The position numbers and the translations under genes are program-made. The notes beneath the pieces were generated by a model. That model worked only from the letters and a program-made list of their open reading frames with translations, searched no databases and was not told the DNA's origin. DNA of 64,000 bases from the NCBI GenBank assembly GCA_013433145.1, contig CM024168.1, positions 10,548,184-10,612,183 on the forward strand, given 5' to 3'. The DNA comes from Ascaris suum. Taxonomy: Eukaryota > Nematoda > Chromadorea > Rhabditida > Ascarididae. Every line of letters starts with the position of its first letter. The stretch's first letter is position 1. Shown here piece by piece: positions 1-11,864 of the stretch.

Positions 1-3000
1 CTTCTCACCACAGTATCCTATAATTTCAAGTCTACCATGAGGCAACTGATTGTTAACGCTGATAAGCCCCCCGATTATTTATTGAGGATTGAAATCTGCT
101 GTGCACCAATATGCAGCAACTGTTGCATATTACGATACAAAAAAAGTTACGGAAACGTGCTAGGGAACAATAAACTTTTACTTTGGAAAGCTTTGTCACA
201 TATCAATGAAATAGTAAAATGCATAAGGACTGTGACAAATGTCTAAATCGAGTGAAAGGTGAAGGTGAATGGAAAGAAAGCAGAAGTAACCGAGTGAGAA
301 TTAAACCGACAACATAAAAAACAAAATTCGGCCACAACTTCGAATTATAATTCGCAAAACAGATACGCAAAATGATGTCGGTACTGAGAACTAAATTTAT
401 TCTGTCCATTTCCGTGAGTAAATTTGCTGTAATGAATTTGCCGGAAAATGATTCAGTGTCTCGGTTGATGGGCTTGGTTATTTTATGCTAGAATAAGAAC
501 AAGTAAGCAAGGCTGATAGTACCTCGATAACTTTCTTGATGAATTTTGTGCGGTCCATTAACTGCACCGCAATCTGGCTTGCAAATGAGAAAGGCCTCTC
601 GCTGAGCATTCATGATGGATATGAGAAATTTTAAGGACAAACAAAAGCTTCATCTAGACAACGCTCATTTTTCAGGTTATAGAAATGGAATTTTTAGATT
701 CGTTAAAATTAAATACTTTCTTCAGGGATTACCTAGAGGGCATGGAAAGGGCTCTTACCTTCAATCACTATTTGGTTTTGGAACATTATTGATATTGTGA
801 TCAGTAGATAACTTAGCGTATAAAGTTATACCCCACTGACTACTACTAGCAAGCAGATGACTTTGCCGCTTTCAGAAGTGAACATACACTATTTGGAAAA
901 TCTCTCAAGAAGTGCACATTTTGCGAAGATTACGAGAGCAGTATAATTTTAAGGTGCTCTATTTTAGTCGTATTGGCAGCATAGGAATGAGAACAACAGG
1001 CAGCTCTGATGTTTGTGTACAAAGCAAATGGAATTGCTGCAGTTGTGATTACGCATTTGCATTTCTTATATTCACCCTCCGCTGTGCACGGGAAGCAGTT
1101 TTCTGCTTAACTTCTCGAATGTGATTGGTGTCATTGAATGGAGGTTACGGTGCCATCCGATCCCCAAATACGGTGCAATCCTCAAAGCTTTCTTTCTAGT
1201 ACATCTCACTGCTATGGTATCAAAATCTTCAAACCCCACCTTTCCTTCTAGTGAGGAAACCTCCGTGCTGGCCAGGTTTGACGGGTATAGGCTCTATGTC
1301 TAGTGTCTACACCATGTATTCCAGATGCTCAAGCAATACCTAATTGAAGGAAGACAACTTGATTTTTATGAATCGACAATGCGTTGCTTGTTCAAACGGG
1401 CGCTCACTGCCATTATGCACAGTCTGTTGCTTTGGAGTTCCTTCAGACCGTTTTGTGCTGCAGAAGGAATGTCGCATGGGTTCAACCTAGTTGCTGTGGA
1501 GTCAAGATGTTTGTATCGTACGTGAGGGGGAGAGCTAGCGAGTCTGACGTTCCCTGTTCATGATTGCTGACGTAACACCGACGAATGCCGTAGAGTGGAG
1601 AAGTGAGATTTTGCGTACGAGTGTGATACAATGCCTCAGGGAAAACGTTTTAGTGAAGCTAAAGGAAATGTTTAACCTTCAGAAAAGTGTATTTGCCACC
1701 CACAGTGAATCTTAGGTGGCACCATTATCCGCGCGTAACATGAAACTAACTCGAGGTGGGTCGTGTCTTCTGTGGGCTGCCGATAAAGTGTCTCGACATC
1801 AAACTGTGGGCTTCATAGATATTCAATTTTTACATATACATATACAGGCTTAGAGCAGAGCCTCACAAATCCCTGCTGCAGTTGCAGCTATAAAAGACCT
1901 TGTAATACTGCATATTAGAGTAATGTCCTCAATAACATGAAAAATTGTCACGCAGTCGCCATTTTGACCATTAGTGTTTGTGCTTCACTCGGCAGTGGCT
2001 GCCATCAAGAGATGGTTCATGGATGACTAATGCTTTAGGGATGTGATAAAATTCGTCGCAAAGAGTTCACTGAATTTGTAGAGCGCAACGCCTGGCCAAG
2101 TAGATAAATCCTTAGTGCAGTTATGCAATAGGTAAGATTGAATGCTGAGCAAACCTGCAGAGCAAAATGTGAAATAACAGTTATTCAGCACCCCCCACCC
2201 CCTCCCCTCCCTCTACGGTTTATTCATTGAAGCGAATGAAACGTCTTTTAAATTTAAACGTCTGTTATATATTCATTGTTCGCAATAAAGTAAATCACTA
2301 GCACTATTTCTTACCATCCAATGTTCACAATTTACATGTTTACTCTCATGGTGACTAATAAATTCGCACTAAAGAACAAAGGAGATAGAAAGTGCCATAC
2401 TCTGCGATGATTTGCGTGGTGTCTTCGACTGTTCCCTCGCCGCTTTCGTAGCTGCGCGATCTAAAACAAAAAGACAGAAAAAGTCAAATTTTTGTCCAAC
2501 TAAACTTTCAGACAGTCGAAGCATGCTCTCTCGCTCTCCTATTCTACACAAATCACAATTCGCTGAGTTTGTAGGTATCAGTTTCTTCTCATTTTATAAA
2601 TTCGTATTCCTTATGGAACTCACTCATACATAAGTTTGCTTCATGTTCCTTATGGCACTTCTTCATTGGTCGAGGTTCAGTTTCCTTCAAAGAGATTTCT
2701 TAAAATGTTCGACATAAACGAATACGAGGAGATAAAAATCTAACGGCATCGTCCCCTTGTTCTTGGATCTTGCGCACGAAAATGTAGGACGCTCTGTATT
2801 GCATTAGTGAAATATACTGCGCACGTGCTATTCTAAGAAGTTAGGGCGCCGTTTCGAGGCGAGCACGAAGCAATGAATTAAAAAGCAGATGTAAGATAAT
2901 ATTGTAGTTTTGCAGCGTATCACCTTTTGTACCGGAAATCCCGTGAGATCTTGTCGCAGAATATTAGCACACTGAACATATGCCACTTTCTTGCGAGATA

Positions 3001-3780
3001 AAGAACGGAAGTTAAGGCCGAAACAAATACGGATACGATTATTTGTGAGGAATGTAAAAGAAGATACGACCAAGAATTCCACTGAACTGCGTTGTCATCA
3101 TGCGAACTCTGTGGAACTTTAAGGATGCAAACCAAATAAGGATGCAAACCAAGGATGCAAACCAAAAGCAAACTGTCAAAACTCACATACAAATGAACTG
3201 GCAGAGACAAAAACTATGAACGATGGAGGAAAAGAACTATGTTGGAGATGAGATACACGTGCTGTATACTGAACTCGAAGAAATAATAGTCAAACAAAAA
3301 GATGAATGATAGGAGACATGGAAGAAATTAACAAATTTCTGAAGAGCGTATAGGTGAGGCTGGAAAACGCAGAAAAGAATTATAAGCAGGTATCGTATGC
3401 CGAAGCAGCTAGCAAAGCTTCAATGGCAAATTGAGCGTTCGAAGAAGGCAACTTCGAAAATGCTTGTCTTCTAGAGAATACTTCCTCAAACGTTGAGGCG
3501 CACATGATTGGAGCAAAATAGGACAACTGCTATCAGAACAGCTATGGAACCGCTTAATGATTTTGCCTAATGAAAACAAGCTCATCATCATCGTTTTTCA
3601 ACAACTCCAACCAAAAAGCGAAGGGCAATGTTAGAGAAAAATAATCAACATTGCGATAAAGATTTGCATGAACTTTGGTAGCACGGTCACTTATGTCAAA
3701 TCGCGAGAGTAAACGAAATATGCGGAGAAACGATCAAAGGCAATATTGCATAAATCGGTTTAAAATCGAGTTTTAAAATC
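1..3780. other. No supported gene
   Basis: No recognisable protein family, splice-supported exon or RNA gene was seen on either strand. Only short open frames without codon or motif support are present. A C-rich stretch lies near 2191-2215 and a short tandem repeat at 3121-3164. First exons of unrecognised genes cannot be excluded by eye. Confidence 0.4.
3121..3164. repeat. 14-bp tandem repeat, three copies
   Basis: The unit AAGGATGCAAACCA occurs at 3121-3134, 3138-3151 and 3151-3164. The first two copies are separated by three bases, and the second and third overlap by one base. The copies are identical, which suggests recent slippage. No function is implied. Confidence 0.85.
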
Positions 3781-3785
3781 AAAAT
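3781..3785. repeat. Target-site duplication, left copy (AAAAT)
   Basis: AAAAT directly abuts the left end of the LTR-like block and is repeated immediately after its right end at 4067-4071. A 5-bp duplication is typical of retroviral-type integrases. Confidence 0.75.
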
Positions 3786-4066
3786 TGTTATATCCCTAGC
3801 CGCGAGATCGCTGAGAGCAGACCGAGGGTAGAAGCGAGGAGCAAGAGGTGCCGGCCTGCGAATAGTCGAGGGATAAGACTGACTCCGACGGGCTGAGGCC
3901 CGCCTTATATAGGCTTCGGCCGACCCAAAGTACAAGTTGAAACAATGACATGACGCGAACACGAACAATGACATGGCGCGCAAACACAACGCTATAAAAG
4001 CAAAAGGTCACTGTTTCATCACACACAGAGATATCTTGGGTTGGCTCTTTAACGCCACACCCAACA
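3786..4066 (-). mobile_element. Solo LTR of an LTR retrotransposon (BEL/Pao-like guess)
   Basis: The 281-bp block has TG...CA ends in both orientations (TGTT...AACA) and is bracketed by identical AAAAT pentamers. Read on the minus strand it begins TGTTGGGTGTGGCG. It contains a TATATAAG box (complement of 3904-3911) and, about 31 bases downstream, TCAGTC (complement of 3877-3882), which resembles an initiator, as in an LTR U3/R promoter. The block is more GC-rich than its surroundings. No primer-binding site, polypurine tract or gag/pol frame follows on either side. It is therefore read as a solo LTR left by recombination between the two LTRs of a full element. The family is a guess from the LTR start and the 5-bp duplication; Gypsy is the alternative. 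Confidence 0.72.
3877..3911 (-). promoter_or_regulatory. LTR core promoter (TATA box plus initiator-like motif)
   Basis: On the minus strand, TATATAAG (3911-3904) is followed after a normal TATA-to-start distance by TCAGTC (3882-3877). The pairing inside a bounded LTR supports a pol II start site there. Activity in the present genome is unknown. Confidence 0.5.
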
Positions 4067-4071
4067 AAAAT
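4067..4071. repeat. Target-site duplication, right copy (AAAAT)
   Basis: This is identical to 3781-3785 and directly follows the CCAACA end of the LTR block. Confidence 0.75.
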
Positions 4072-7000
4072 GCACATCAAAACCTCTTGCCAAACTTTAA
4101 AATGAGACTGCACTTACAAAGCTCCCGCTAATCCGTGTTGGTGCATGTAGATTACATCTGTTACAGACCATCGAAACTTCTGCACTTTATGGAGGGGTGG
4201 CAGAAAGGATTTCGTGATGTTTGTGCACCACTGCCTATCGCATTAAATGAGCAATAAGTGCGTTGTCTGTCACTCGGTGTATAGCTGCTTTCGCTGTCGC
4301 TTGCTGGAAGGCAATATTTTGCAGAAATTTCCTGACTTTTACATGGAGGGCATGCAGAGGGATCTTAATATGCGCACAGTCTGTCTCGCGCAAAAATCAG
4401 TACCATAGTGATGACAGCGCAGTCTGTGGAAATTTAGAAAACAACAAAAGAGGAAGAGAAAGGAATATGACCTACATAGATCAAATCTACTTGGTCCCCG
4501 CCGTTACTTTTGTTTGTCGCGGCGGAACTAAACTTTCCCCCATTTCAGTGTTCAAAGGTAACCTCAGAAGCTGGCATCAAATATCGTATACTTTTTTGTG
4601 CACAATCGACCGGCCTTCAACATTTCTAATACTTCAATAGCGGAAGCAGTCAATCCCGGTCACGACATGGTCCTCCTTCCATTCTAGACGTCCTTATCTG
4701 TAACGTCTGAGCAGTTTGCAAAAGCATGTGCCGATGATTTAAATTATCAGTTGCCAACGCACACAAAAATTTCAATTGTTGCAGCAGTAGCAGCATTGAA
4801 GCCGCAACGAAGCTTTCGAGAAGACAGCACGCGGAAGACGTGCTTCGAAGTGCAATTAACAACGCGCTGAAAGCAGCGGGGAAATCTGAAAACAAGCAAA
4901 ATGCCTGGCGACGACGGATTACATAGAGAATATTGTACATGTGGAGAGGTAGTGTGCGTACGCCTGAAATAATATCTGTCACTCGCACGTTAGACTCCTT
5001 TCGTCGCTGGTGACTCGTTCAGTTATGCCGGTCACGCAACATTCCGAAGAACATGCCTCTTCCTTCTCGAATAAAATCTCCCAAAACTATCGTTCAGTTT
5101 GCACAGCGCGCTTTTAACACCATAGTAGTTGTTAGAGGTTATTTATGAGTTGGACAGGAAGTTTTCCAAAAGATAGGTCACCCTTGCGTCATTAAGTTCC
5201 GCTATGTAATGTGACGGGTGCAAAATGCTATGACATTCAGTGCAGTGACTGCCTGACGAAATGTACAAGTGTGGAGGTAACCGTGATATAAAGTGTGGCA
5301 GAATGTGAGAATAGTGAAACACTACATTTAATGGCCATCGTCCAAGCAAATGAAATTTTTCGATGCTGCTTCACTATTCAGGTACAAATCCAGTGGGGTA
5401 CAAAAACAGCTACAAGGATATTGCTGTGCTGCTATCATAAGTAAAAAAAAAAAAACTAGCCACTGCTGTGGAATTTATAAAAAATGGATGAAATTTCATA
5501 CAGGAAACACAACTTAAGTGAATTTTCCGCTGTGCCCTTCCACGGTCACTTGCAACACACAGGAGTTCTATGGCAGTGTAGCTACTGCGATCGATTAATT
5601 CATGCCACCACTTAGTGCGATGGGATGCTTCATCACTGATGAAAGCGAAAATCATGGAATGCATTTTTGAATGGAAACGATAAAGAACTACCTTGCTTTC
5701 CGTGTTCCTGATGCGCACCACTTGGCCGTTTCAATTTTACATCTGCTACCTGTAATTTCTTCACCAATGCAATTTCTTTATGCCAGTCATCGATAAGGAT
5801 TACTCACTGACACATGAGTAGCACGCAGTCGAACTTTTTGCATATTCTTTCGTCGAATAGAACATTAAGATTAGAATATAGAATAGAATATGCATTTGTT
5901 TCAGGACTATCATAATTTCCACACTGTACAGTCCCTTCTTATCATGTTCGGTGCACTTTCTTTTTTTTTTTTTTTGATGTAAATGTCAATAATGCTCTCG
6001 GTATTGTTTCCAGAGGCAGGAAGTCGCAAAAGTCAAAAGAGGAACTCGGAGTTGTTGGTGGTGTTCTAATATCTCCTCTTAGGTGGAAATAAGATAATGA
6101 TTTATTTGCGAGTGTTAAGTGATTGATGTCGTGCATTTCCCGTCCGTACGATATACATTCTAAGCCATCCTACATCAGTAGCAAAAATACAAAATTTCAC
6201 AGCCTGAACGTATTTCCAGCGTTTTGATAGTTTTTGGGCTTGTCAGACGCTGCCCAAGGAACAACTTTCTTCCCGTTCTTACGAAACCACAGACAGCATG
6301 TCACGGCCACATATCCATACACGGCAAATGCTCGGATAGGCGATCAGCTTGAAGTTGAAGAAGAACCGTGTCCGCCGGATTTCCAATTATGTTTTGTTGC
6401 TCGTTTCCTAAACTCTTCCCCTTTCCTTACTCCGCACATTCCTGCCCCATTCCACTCCCCGTCGACTGATTGTCAGTCGTTACCCATCCACCCTGCGTAA
6501 TAAAAGAAAATCTTGTGTTCGTAAAAGCACTGTATTGAAGTCTTATTTTTCAACTGTTGTTTCTTGATATCCATTAGTGCACGCAGTATGCCAAAATGGT
6601 ATTCCTATTGCGTTTCTTCAACGTTTTGGTGATGTCTGAAGTCAACATTGCGATGAATCTTCCAAATCCGCTAAAGATATGCAAATTTACTTCGAGTTCC
6701 ATCCCGTCAGTTTTCACTAGCATGCACCAGTGACAGAACTGGTGTAATACGTACAAACGATGGTAAAATTATGCTAGTCACTAGTTCCAGTGGGCCAGTC
6801 GAATGCTGAAACGCGCGCGTCACCAGGACGAGAACTCTTGCAGTAAAAAGAAGAGAGATTACAATGACATCTAGGAACTGGGGCTGAATGGGTACTCTCT
6901 GCCACTGACGTCGTTTTTTGAATCAATCAATTCCTACAACAGCAGCAACAGGTGCAAAAATATTAGTGACGTATGCGTTGCGTGCACCTATAATGCTGTT

Positions 7001-7210
7001 ATTAAAAGTCAGCAATCATCTCCTATGAAGGCACGGGGCGTTATCGAGTTATAGTTCTTGGGAACACGAACGGATGATGGAATCACTGCAAAACGCATTC
7101 TTTTCCTTTTGTGCGAACTATTGCCTTGATCCACCTTTATGACGTATGATGAGTGTTACCTCAGTGCACTGAAGAAATGAAGTAAAGCTGCATGAGTATT
7201 GATAACAGAC
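4072..7210. other. No supported gene
   Basis: No family was recognised. Homopolymer runs occur (A-run near 5442, T-run near 5958). Open frames on both strands are short and lack paired splice signals or motifs. Confidence 0.4.
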
Positions 7211-7932
7211 CTGCGAATGGGAGCTTTTTCCTTTCTTCTTTACTTCATCCTTCTTCGTTACTTTCGATCCGCTTTTAAGGAGGCTTTTCGATGCACTTTT
7301 AGTAAGGCTTTGTTGTGTGCTTTTAGAAGGGCTTTTCGTACAAGCATCTTCAGCATTCTTACCAGTCTCTTTTGAGCGGATTTTTGGCGAACCCACTGCA
7401 CCGGCCTTTCCCTCTGTAGCTAAAACTCAGCACAACAGTTTGAGTGTGTGTTTATCAGCTGTAGTCGCCAATTCAGTTCCTCCAGTTTCAACACAAAAGG
7501 GTGGAATCATGTTGAACCACCATGTCACTGCTTCACTTGTCTGGGGAAAATATCGAAGGCAGATAATAAATTCAGAAAGCAACGTAAAATAAAGCCATCC
7601 ACTATTAGACATGACAATTTTGTCGAAGACTTCAAATAAGTTCAAGTAAGCACTTATGATTATACCACTCTGCACTTTCGAAATGAAATAAACGGCGAAT
7701 GAAAGTCCTCGATTAGGATGCAACAGTGGCAAATATGAACTGACCGTGGATTTCCACCAGAACATTTTGACACTTTTCGACATTTTTTGGAAACGGATCA
7801 TGAGGATCGTACTCGCGTGGCGCCACAGTGTACTGGATTTGTAAACAATCACTGCTTGGTTGGCCGGGCTGAAAGTCCAAATTGTGATGTGGCATTGGTT
7901 TCTCTTCAGTGTTGTAGCCAGGTTCATAGGGA
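7211..7932 (-). CDS. MSP-like domain, C-terminal part, with Ser/Lys-rich tail (partial gene)
   Basis: Two exons read together. Exon 7932-7745 follows a TTTAG acceptor and encodes the end of a probable major-sperm-protein-type fold: PGQPSSDCLQIQY, then TVAPREYDPHDPF, matching the MSP pattern of P-G-x-P...D-x-L-x-I-Q-Y...DPxxPF, then NVLVEIH. Its GTCAGT donor (phase 1) joins in frame to exon 7419-7211. That exon encodes ATEGKAGAVGSPK and a low-complexity tail rich in KSPSK/TKSASKS/KKKGK, ending at CAG|GTCTGT, so coding continues further down. MSP proteins drive sperm crawling by polymerising, and MSP-domain fusions act as membrane-contact or signalling adaptors; which applies here is unknown. 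The family assignment rests on short motifs. If it is wrong, this is still a coding locus, because the duplicated copy at about 8.2 kb conserves this frame. The first exons are not fixed. Confidence 0.5.
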
Positions 7933-8204
7933 CTAAATTCAAGTTCTCATCATCTCTCTCTAAGGCTTTCATTTGAGAACCTCGTATGTGCTGAAAATTC
8001 TTACCCACAAAAGATAATTCTGAAACTTTTGGCAGTGAAGTCGAACTTGAAGTCTACATGGGGCATCGAGGCTTTAGACATTAATATTAGCTGCCCTCAT
8101 AAGATGTGTAAGCGCATAAATTATGAAAAATGAGGTATTACCAGTCGCCGAACTGTTATTGTCCTGCTTTTTCCTGGCTCAAGAGTGCCTTTCACAGGTC
8201 GTAC

Positions 8205-8310
8205 CTAAAACATTTTGTGGAAATGAAGCATGAGGTTCATACTCACGTGGCGCCACAGTGTACAGGAGCCACAAGGTAAAATAATTTGAGGGAACTTGAA
8301 ACGATGTAAA
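8205..8310 (-). pseudogene. Second, degraded copy of the MSP-like exon
   Basis: Minus-strand sequence around 8270-8205 repeats the core of the 7.8-kb exon: YTVAPREYEPHASFPQNV against YTVAPREYDPHDPFPKNV. Most differences fall on third codon positions, so the copy arose from a coding exon. Upstream similarity fades: FQVPS corresponds to FQPGQPSS, and a stop codon lies just before it. A possible donor (TTTTAG|GTACG) closes it at 8205. It could be an exon of a tandem paralogue, but the diverged upstream part and in-frame stop favour a relic. Confidence 0.4.
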
Positions 8311-10166
8311 GTTTTCAATTTTTCAAAGATTATCATGCGGTTACTTCCGGCAATTTGTTGGAAGTCGGGAGAGACCCAGTCAAGCCTACATTTGAACATC
8401 CAAAACGTTCCAGATGCACATCGTTAGGGAAATACTTCGATAAATGTAGAATATGGAGCATGAGAGAGCGAGAAAAGTAGCGCTCTCCTTTCAAATTTTA
8501 GTTGTGCCTTTAATAAGGATTTTTTCATTGCGCCCTCTTCATCTCATGCGCTTAAACACAAAATGCGTAGAATGCCACCATGCAAGTTGGTGATTTCTGC
8601 ATATTCTACTAGCAGAGGCCAAAACTCGCCAGGATAAAGGAAGCGGCGCCTCGCGAAAATCATTCGACGCCTGTGACATTCATCGAAGAAGGCGTGATGA
8701 AGGTAGGTGAGACTACTGTGTCATTGCTTCACAAGGTTATCACTTCGTTACGTTGCTTCAAGAATATTTTCAAGTTTCGTAGACCAAAACCTGAAGCTCG
8801 ACATGGTGGATTAGGGGTGGGAGAGAACATGCGCATGGTAAGCGCCATCACAAAGATGAGGATTCAGGCGTACCCAGCACCGGTTGCTTTTCTATTCGCA
8901 CTTCCCCTCATCAGCTGGTTTAGGAGTCGATATCTAATCCTAGTCAGCTGGGCTGCGCTACCATCAGAGAAACAACTGCAGCTGACTAGGAGGAACTCAG
9001 TTTTTGACTAACACTCTGGTCGAGTCGGATACGTGATATCTAGCTTTAGCAGAGATTTGTTTCAACTGCTTTCCCTTCCGTTCAGAAATTTTCGCGTTTC
9101 GAATGTAAGAATTCGTCAGTTTGCCCTGCACAGCGCTTGGAAAATATCAGACAGTTCTGAATTTCCACCGAATGAATCATGCAGCGTTGTCTGAGGATTG
9201 TTCGTTCGGTGTTCAATGCAGGAAATCTTGGGAGGTGGGGGGGGGGGTGGGGTTTAAAAAATTTGTGGAGGCGAGTATCGACAGTCCAATTGATTAAGGT
9301 CGTCTTCTCAGCCAACCTTCTTCTGTTTTCATATGCAGGATTAGCCCAATTTTTACCTCTCCGCAGTAAGACAGGTCGCAGTTGATGGAACGGTGGGGTG
9401 GCGGGGCTGAAGGGTGAGGAGAACAGTCACACGTCATAAGCGAGTAAATACAAGTATTGTCCAGCACCTCAGGGACCGAAAAGGGGGGGGGCGTCCGTAG
9501 AATTACTGTAAGGAAACACTTATCATCGTTGAATGGCACGTTTCCCACGTTACCAGATTGAAACGGAAACCATCTCGTCGGTCATCGGCAAAACTTCGAA
9601 AAAAGCGATCATGTTCCGTCGTTCATAGCATTATACAGCTCATGAAAGAGAACTATTGGTTAATTTTGTGCGATTTCCCCGCTGCGAGCATTCTCCCAGT
9701 CTTTCCTTCTGCCACCTTTATCGGAGTCTCCGCACGGCAGTGCTTCCCGATGGGCTCCCACTTTCATTAGAAGTCCTTTTCCCAAAACATACTACTGCTG
9801 GTTAATGGCTTCATCGCGCTTTCCATCTTAGAAACTTTTCAGAGGCAATGCGCGCTCCATTATTCATTGCTTCCAAGATGCTTTCAGGATGCTCCGTACG
9901 AACATATCTGCATAGATATTTGCGTTTTTTGTTCCGAGCTGCCTGATATCTTTTAAATCGGGCTCTATCCAAAAACCCACACCCGTCTGATATTTGCGTT
10001 CGTTTTCCAATTTCGATCTGCCCAAGGTATCGGAGGTGTGCAACTACAGCATATTTTTTCTTCGCTTCTTTAATGCAGCAGCCAGCCGCAACGCTTTATA
10101 CACACCGACGTTAACCGTAAAGTAGGAAAGTCTTGCCTTGTAGATATCATATAATCGTGGCTTCAC
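8311..10166. other. Between MSP-like pieces: likely intron sequence
   Basis: This holds a G-run at 9229-9253, another near 9481-9491, and a 95-codon minus-strand open frame without a start codon at 9811-10095 that matches nothing I recognise. If the N-terminal exon at about 10.2 kb belongs to the 7.2-7.9-kb gene, this is intronic. Confidence 0.3.
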
Positions 10167-10241
10167 TTTCACTTTGAAGCAGATTCGCTCTTTGCCGACA
10201 CACGTCAACTTGTATTGCGTGGATCCACCAGAGGCGGGAAC
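10044..10241 (-). CDS. MSP-like domain, N-terminal exon
   Basis: After a TATTACAG acceptor the frame reads VPASGGSTQYKLTC, then ERICFKVK. This fits the start of an MSP domain, where a P-x-x-GG-x-S-x-(H/Y)-x-L strand is followed by a (F)-K-V-K strand. The open frame can run on to a stop at 10044 with weak MSP-like spacing. Alternatively it may splice out after FKVK (AAA|GTGAAG, 10167) or at AAG|GCAAGA, a good GC-type donor. It lies on the same strand as, and 2.3 kb upstream of, the MSP-like C-terminal exons, so one gene is plausible. The splice phases do not connect directly, however, and a middle exon would be needed. Confidence 0.5.
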   Translation of the reverse strand, partial: VPASGGSTQYKLTCVGKERICFKVKVKPRLYDIYKARLSYFTVNVGVYKALRLAAALKKRRKNML

Positions 10242-11767
10242 CTGTAATATTTTTGACACTACCACTGCTCTCATTTAAAATTAACATGTGCTGAGCTCGC
10301 TTCTAATCACTCAGCGCTTCATTGTGTTGACGCATCCAAATATTGTTTCCCACCACTCTACATCCAATAGTAAGTCGTTGAGCATTATCGCTATGCAAAT
10401 ATTTTGTTTGTCCATCAGTTGGAATCAAGCAATGAGACATTCTCACAGGCACCTCACTTGCGTTACAATTGGAATTGTACTTTTAGCGATTTTCATTTAC
10501 AAAAAGAACTCTCTAGCGCCTGCAGTATAGTTCTTGAGACCAAAAGACGACAACATGCTTATTCTACTACAGCCTTCTGACGATCGGACATCTCAAAACT
10601 ATCTAAAAGCAAAAAAATTTTGGCTGCACTGTAGGTTGGAATCAGCTGTCGCTGTTTAAAAATTCGTAATGTTTGATCATCGGTGGAGATTTCATCGTCA
10701 AGAGTCCAATCGGTGTCACCATTACAGAAGATGAAAGCTATTTGATCTGTGTAGAGATCAGATCTGCTTCCTACACTGCCATTCCTCGCAGGCATCTCTC
10801 TTACTTTTTTTACAAGACTGCGAAATACGTAAAACTCTCTATCTTCATGCAGGCAATGGACCACGTATGCGGACTCTGCCGGACCGAAGAATTTGGACAA
10901 GAATAACAGTGCAATTTACCGCAATAGTTCTATTCTTTTCTTCGTTAATTGATGCACCTGGTTGAACAAGAGGGCGTGGTCAACTTTTGGTAAGCGCGAA
11001 ATCGGTCGTGAACTACTCTTTCTAAAGCAGCTGTGAGATGTGTAAGCATACGCACAGCCAGTGTCACCTATGGTAGAGGCTTGTTTAGCGGGTTATGTGC
11101 ATTTCATTTATAAGAAGAACTCTGTGCCCCATCCTATGTATCAGAGTCCCTCTCAATCGCACCCAACTACATCTTCATAGTACATTTTGCAAATAAATAG
11201 CCAGATAGAAAGGCACATCTAAGTCGGAGGGTCCAGTTTTTTCCAATTCACCATTGTTTATGTTTTGTTAGAGCTGTCAAACAGTATTAGTAAGCTCGCT
11301 TGAATAGCTCTGGGTGAGCGATCGAGTGGTTGAAAGCAATACTGAATATCGTATATTGACAGCAGGTTTTATGTTCCACGATAATAACTTTGGTGGACGT
11401 TCAACACGACTCGCATAAAGCAGCGGTGATCATTAACATCCCCTACACTCTTGTTAATGAAAAGAGGTTAACATGGATGGGTGCACAGGATTAGTGAATA
11501 TGGGAAGACAGGGACAGTGAATCTTCTTCCTATACCTACTGACATTGACAGCGGCGTTGTCATGCAATGTTCATCCGCTGCCAGAAGTTGGAGGATCATT
11601 TAACCGCTTTACTGCTCCCTAACCTCAGTTATTCCTTTCTAACACATGCTATTATTGCCCACCTCTAGCGCGATTAAAGTGTGGAGCCAAGCGAGTGCTG
11701 GTCTTGCACGCTGATCATCACTTTTGGCTAAGCATTGAGTACAGGAACATCCATTTATTTTTTTCAG
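10242..11767. other. No supported gene
   Basis: A 113-codon minus-strand frame (10559-10900) opens at TTG, has no recognisable motif, and overlaps an equally plausible plus-strand frame, so it is not called. No RNA gene was seen. Confidence 0.3.
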
Positions 11768-11864
11768 GTCCGAAAAAGACCTCACCTCAGCAGTGGTTGG
11801 TGAAAGCGACAGACGAGACATGGTGTGGATGGGGAGCTGCAGACGTCACACAACCGCACAGAAG
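11768..11864 (+). CDS. Candidate internal exon, unrecognised
   Basis: A strong acceptor (TTTATTTTTTTCAG) and a donor (GAAG|GTACAA) bracket 97 bases. The frame consistent with a phase-2 start and phase-0 end encodes 32 residues beginning SEKDLTSAVVGES. No family is recognised and no partner exon was found nearby. A second frame is also open. Confidence 0.25.

Noticed and set aside
7427..8008. 193-codon minus-strand open frame
   Set aside because: The duplicated copy at about 8.2 kb conserves a different frame at codon level, so this longest frame is a shadow of the MSP-like exon.
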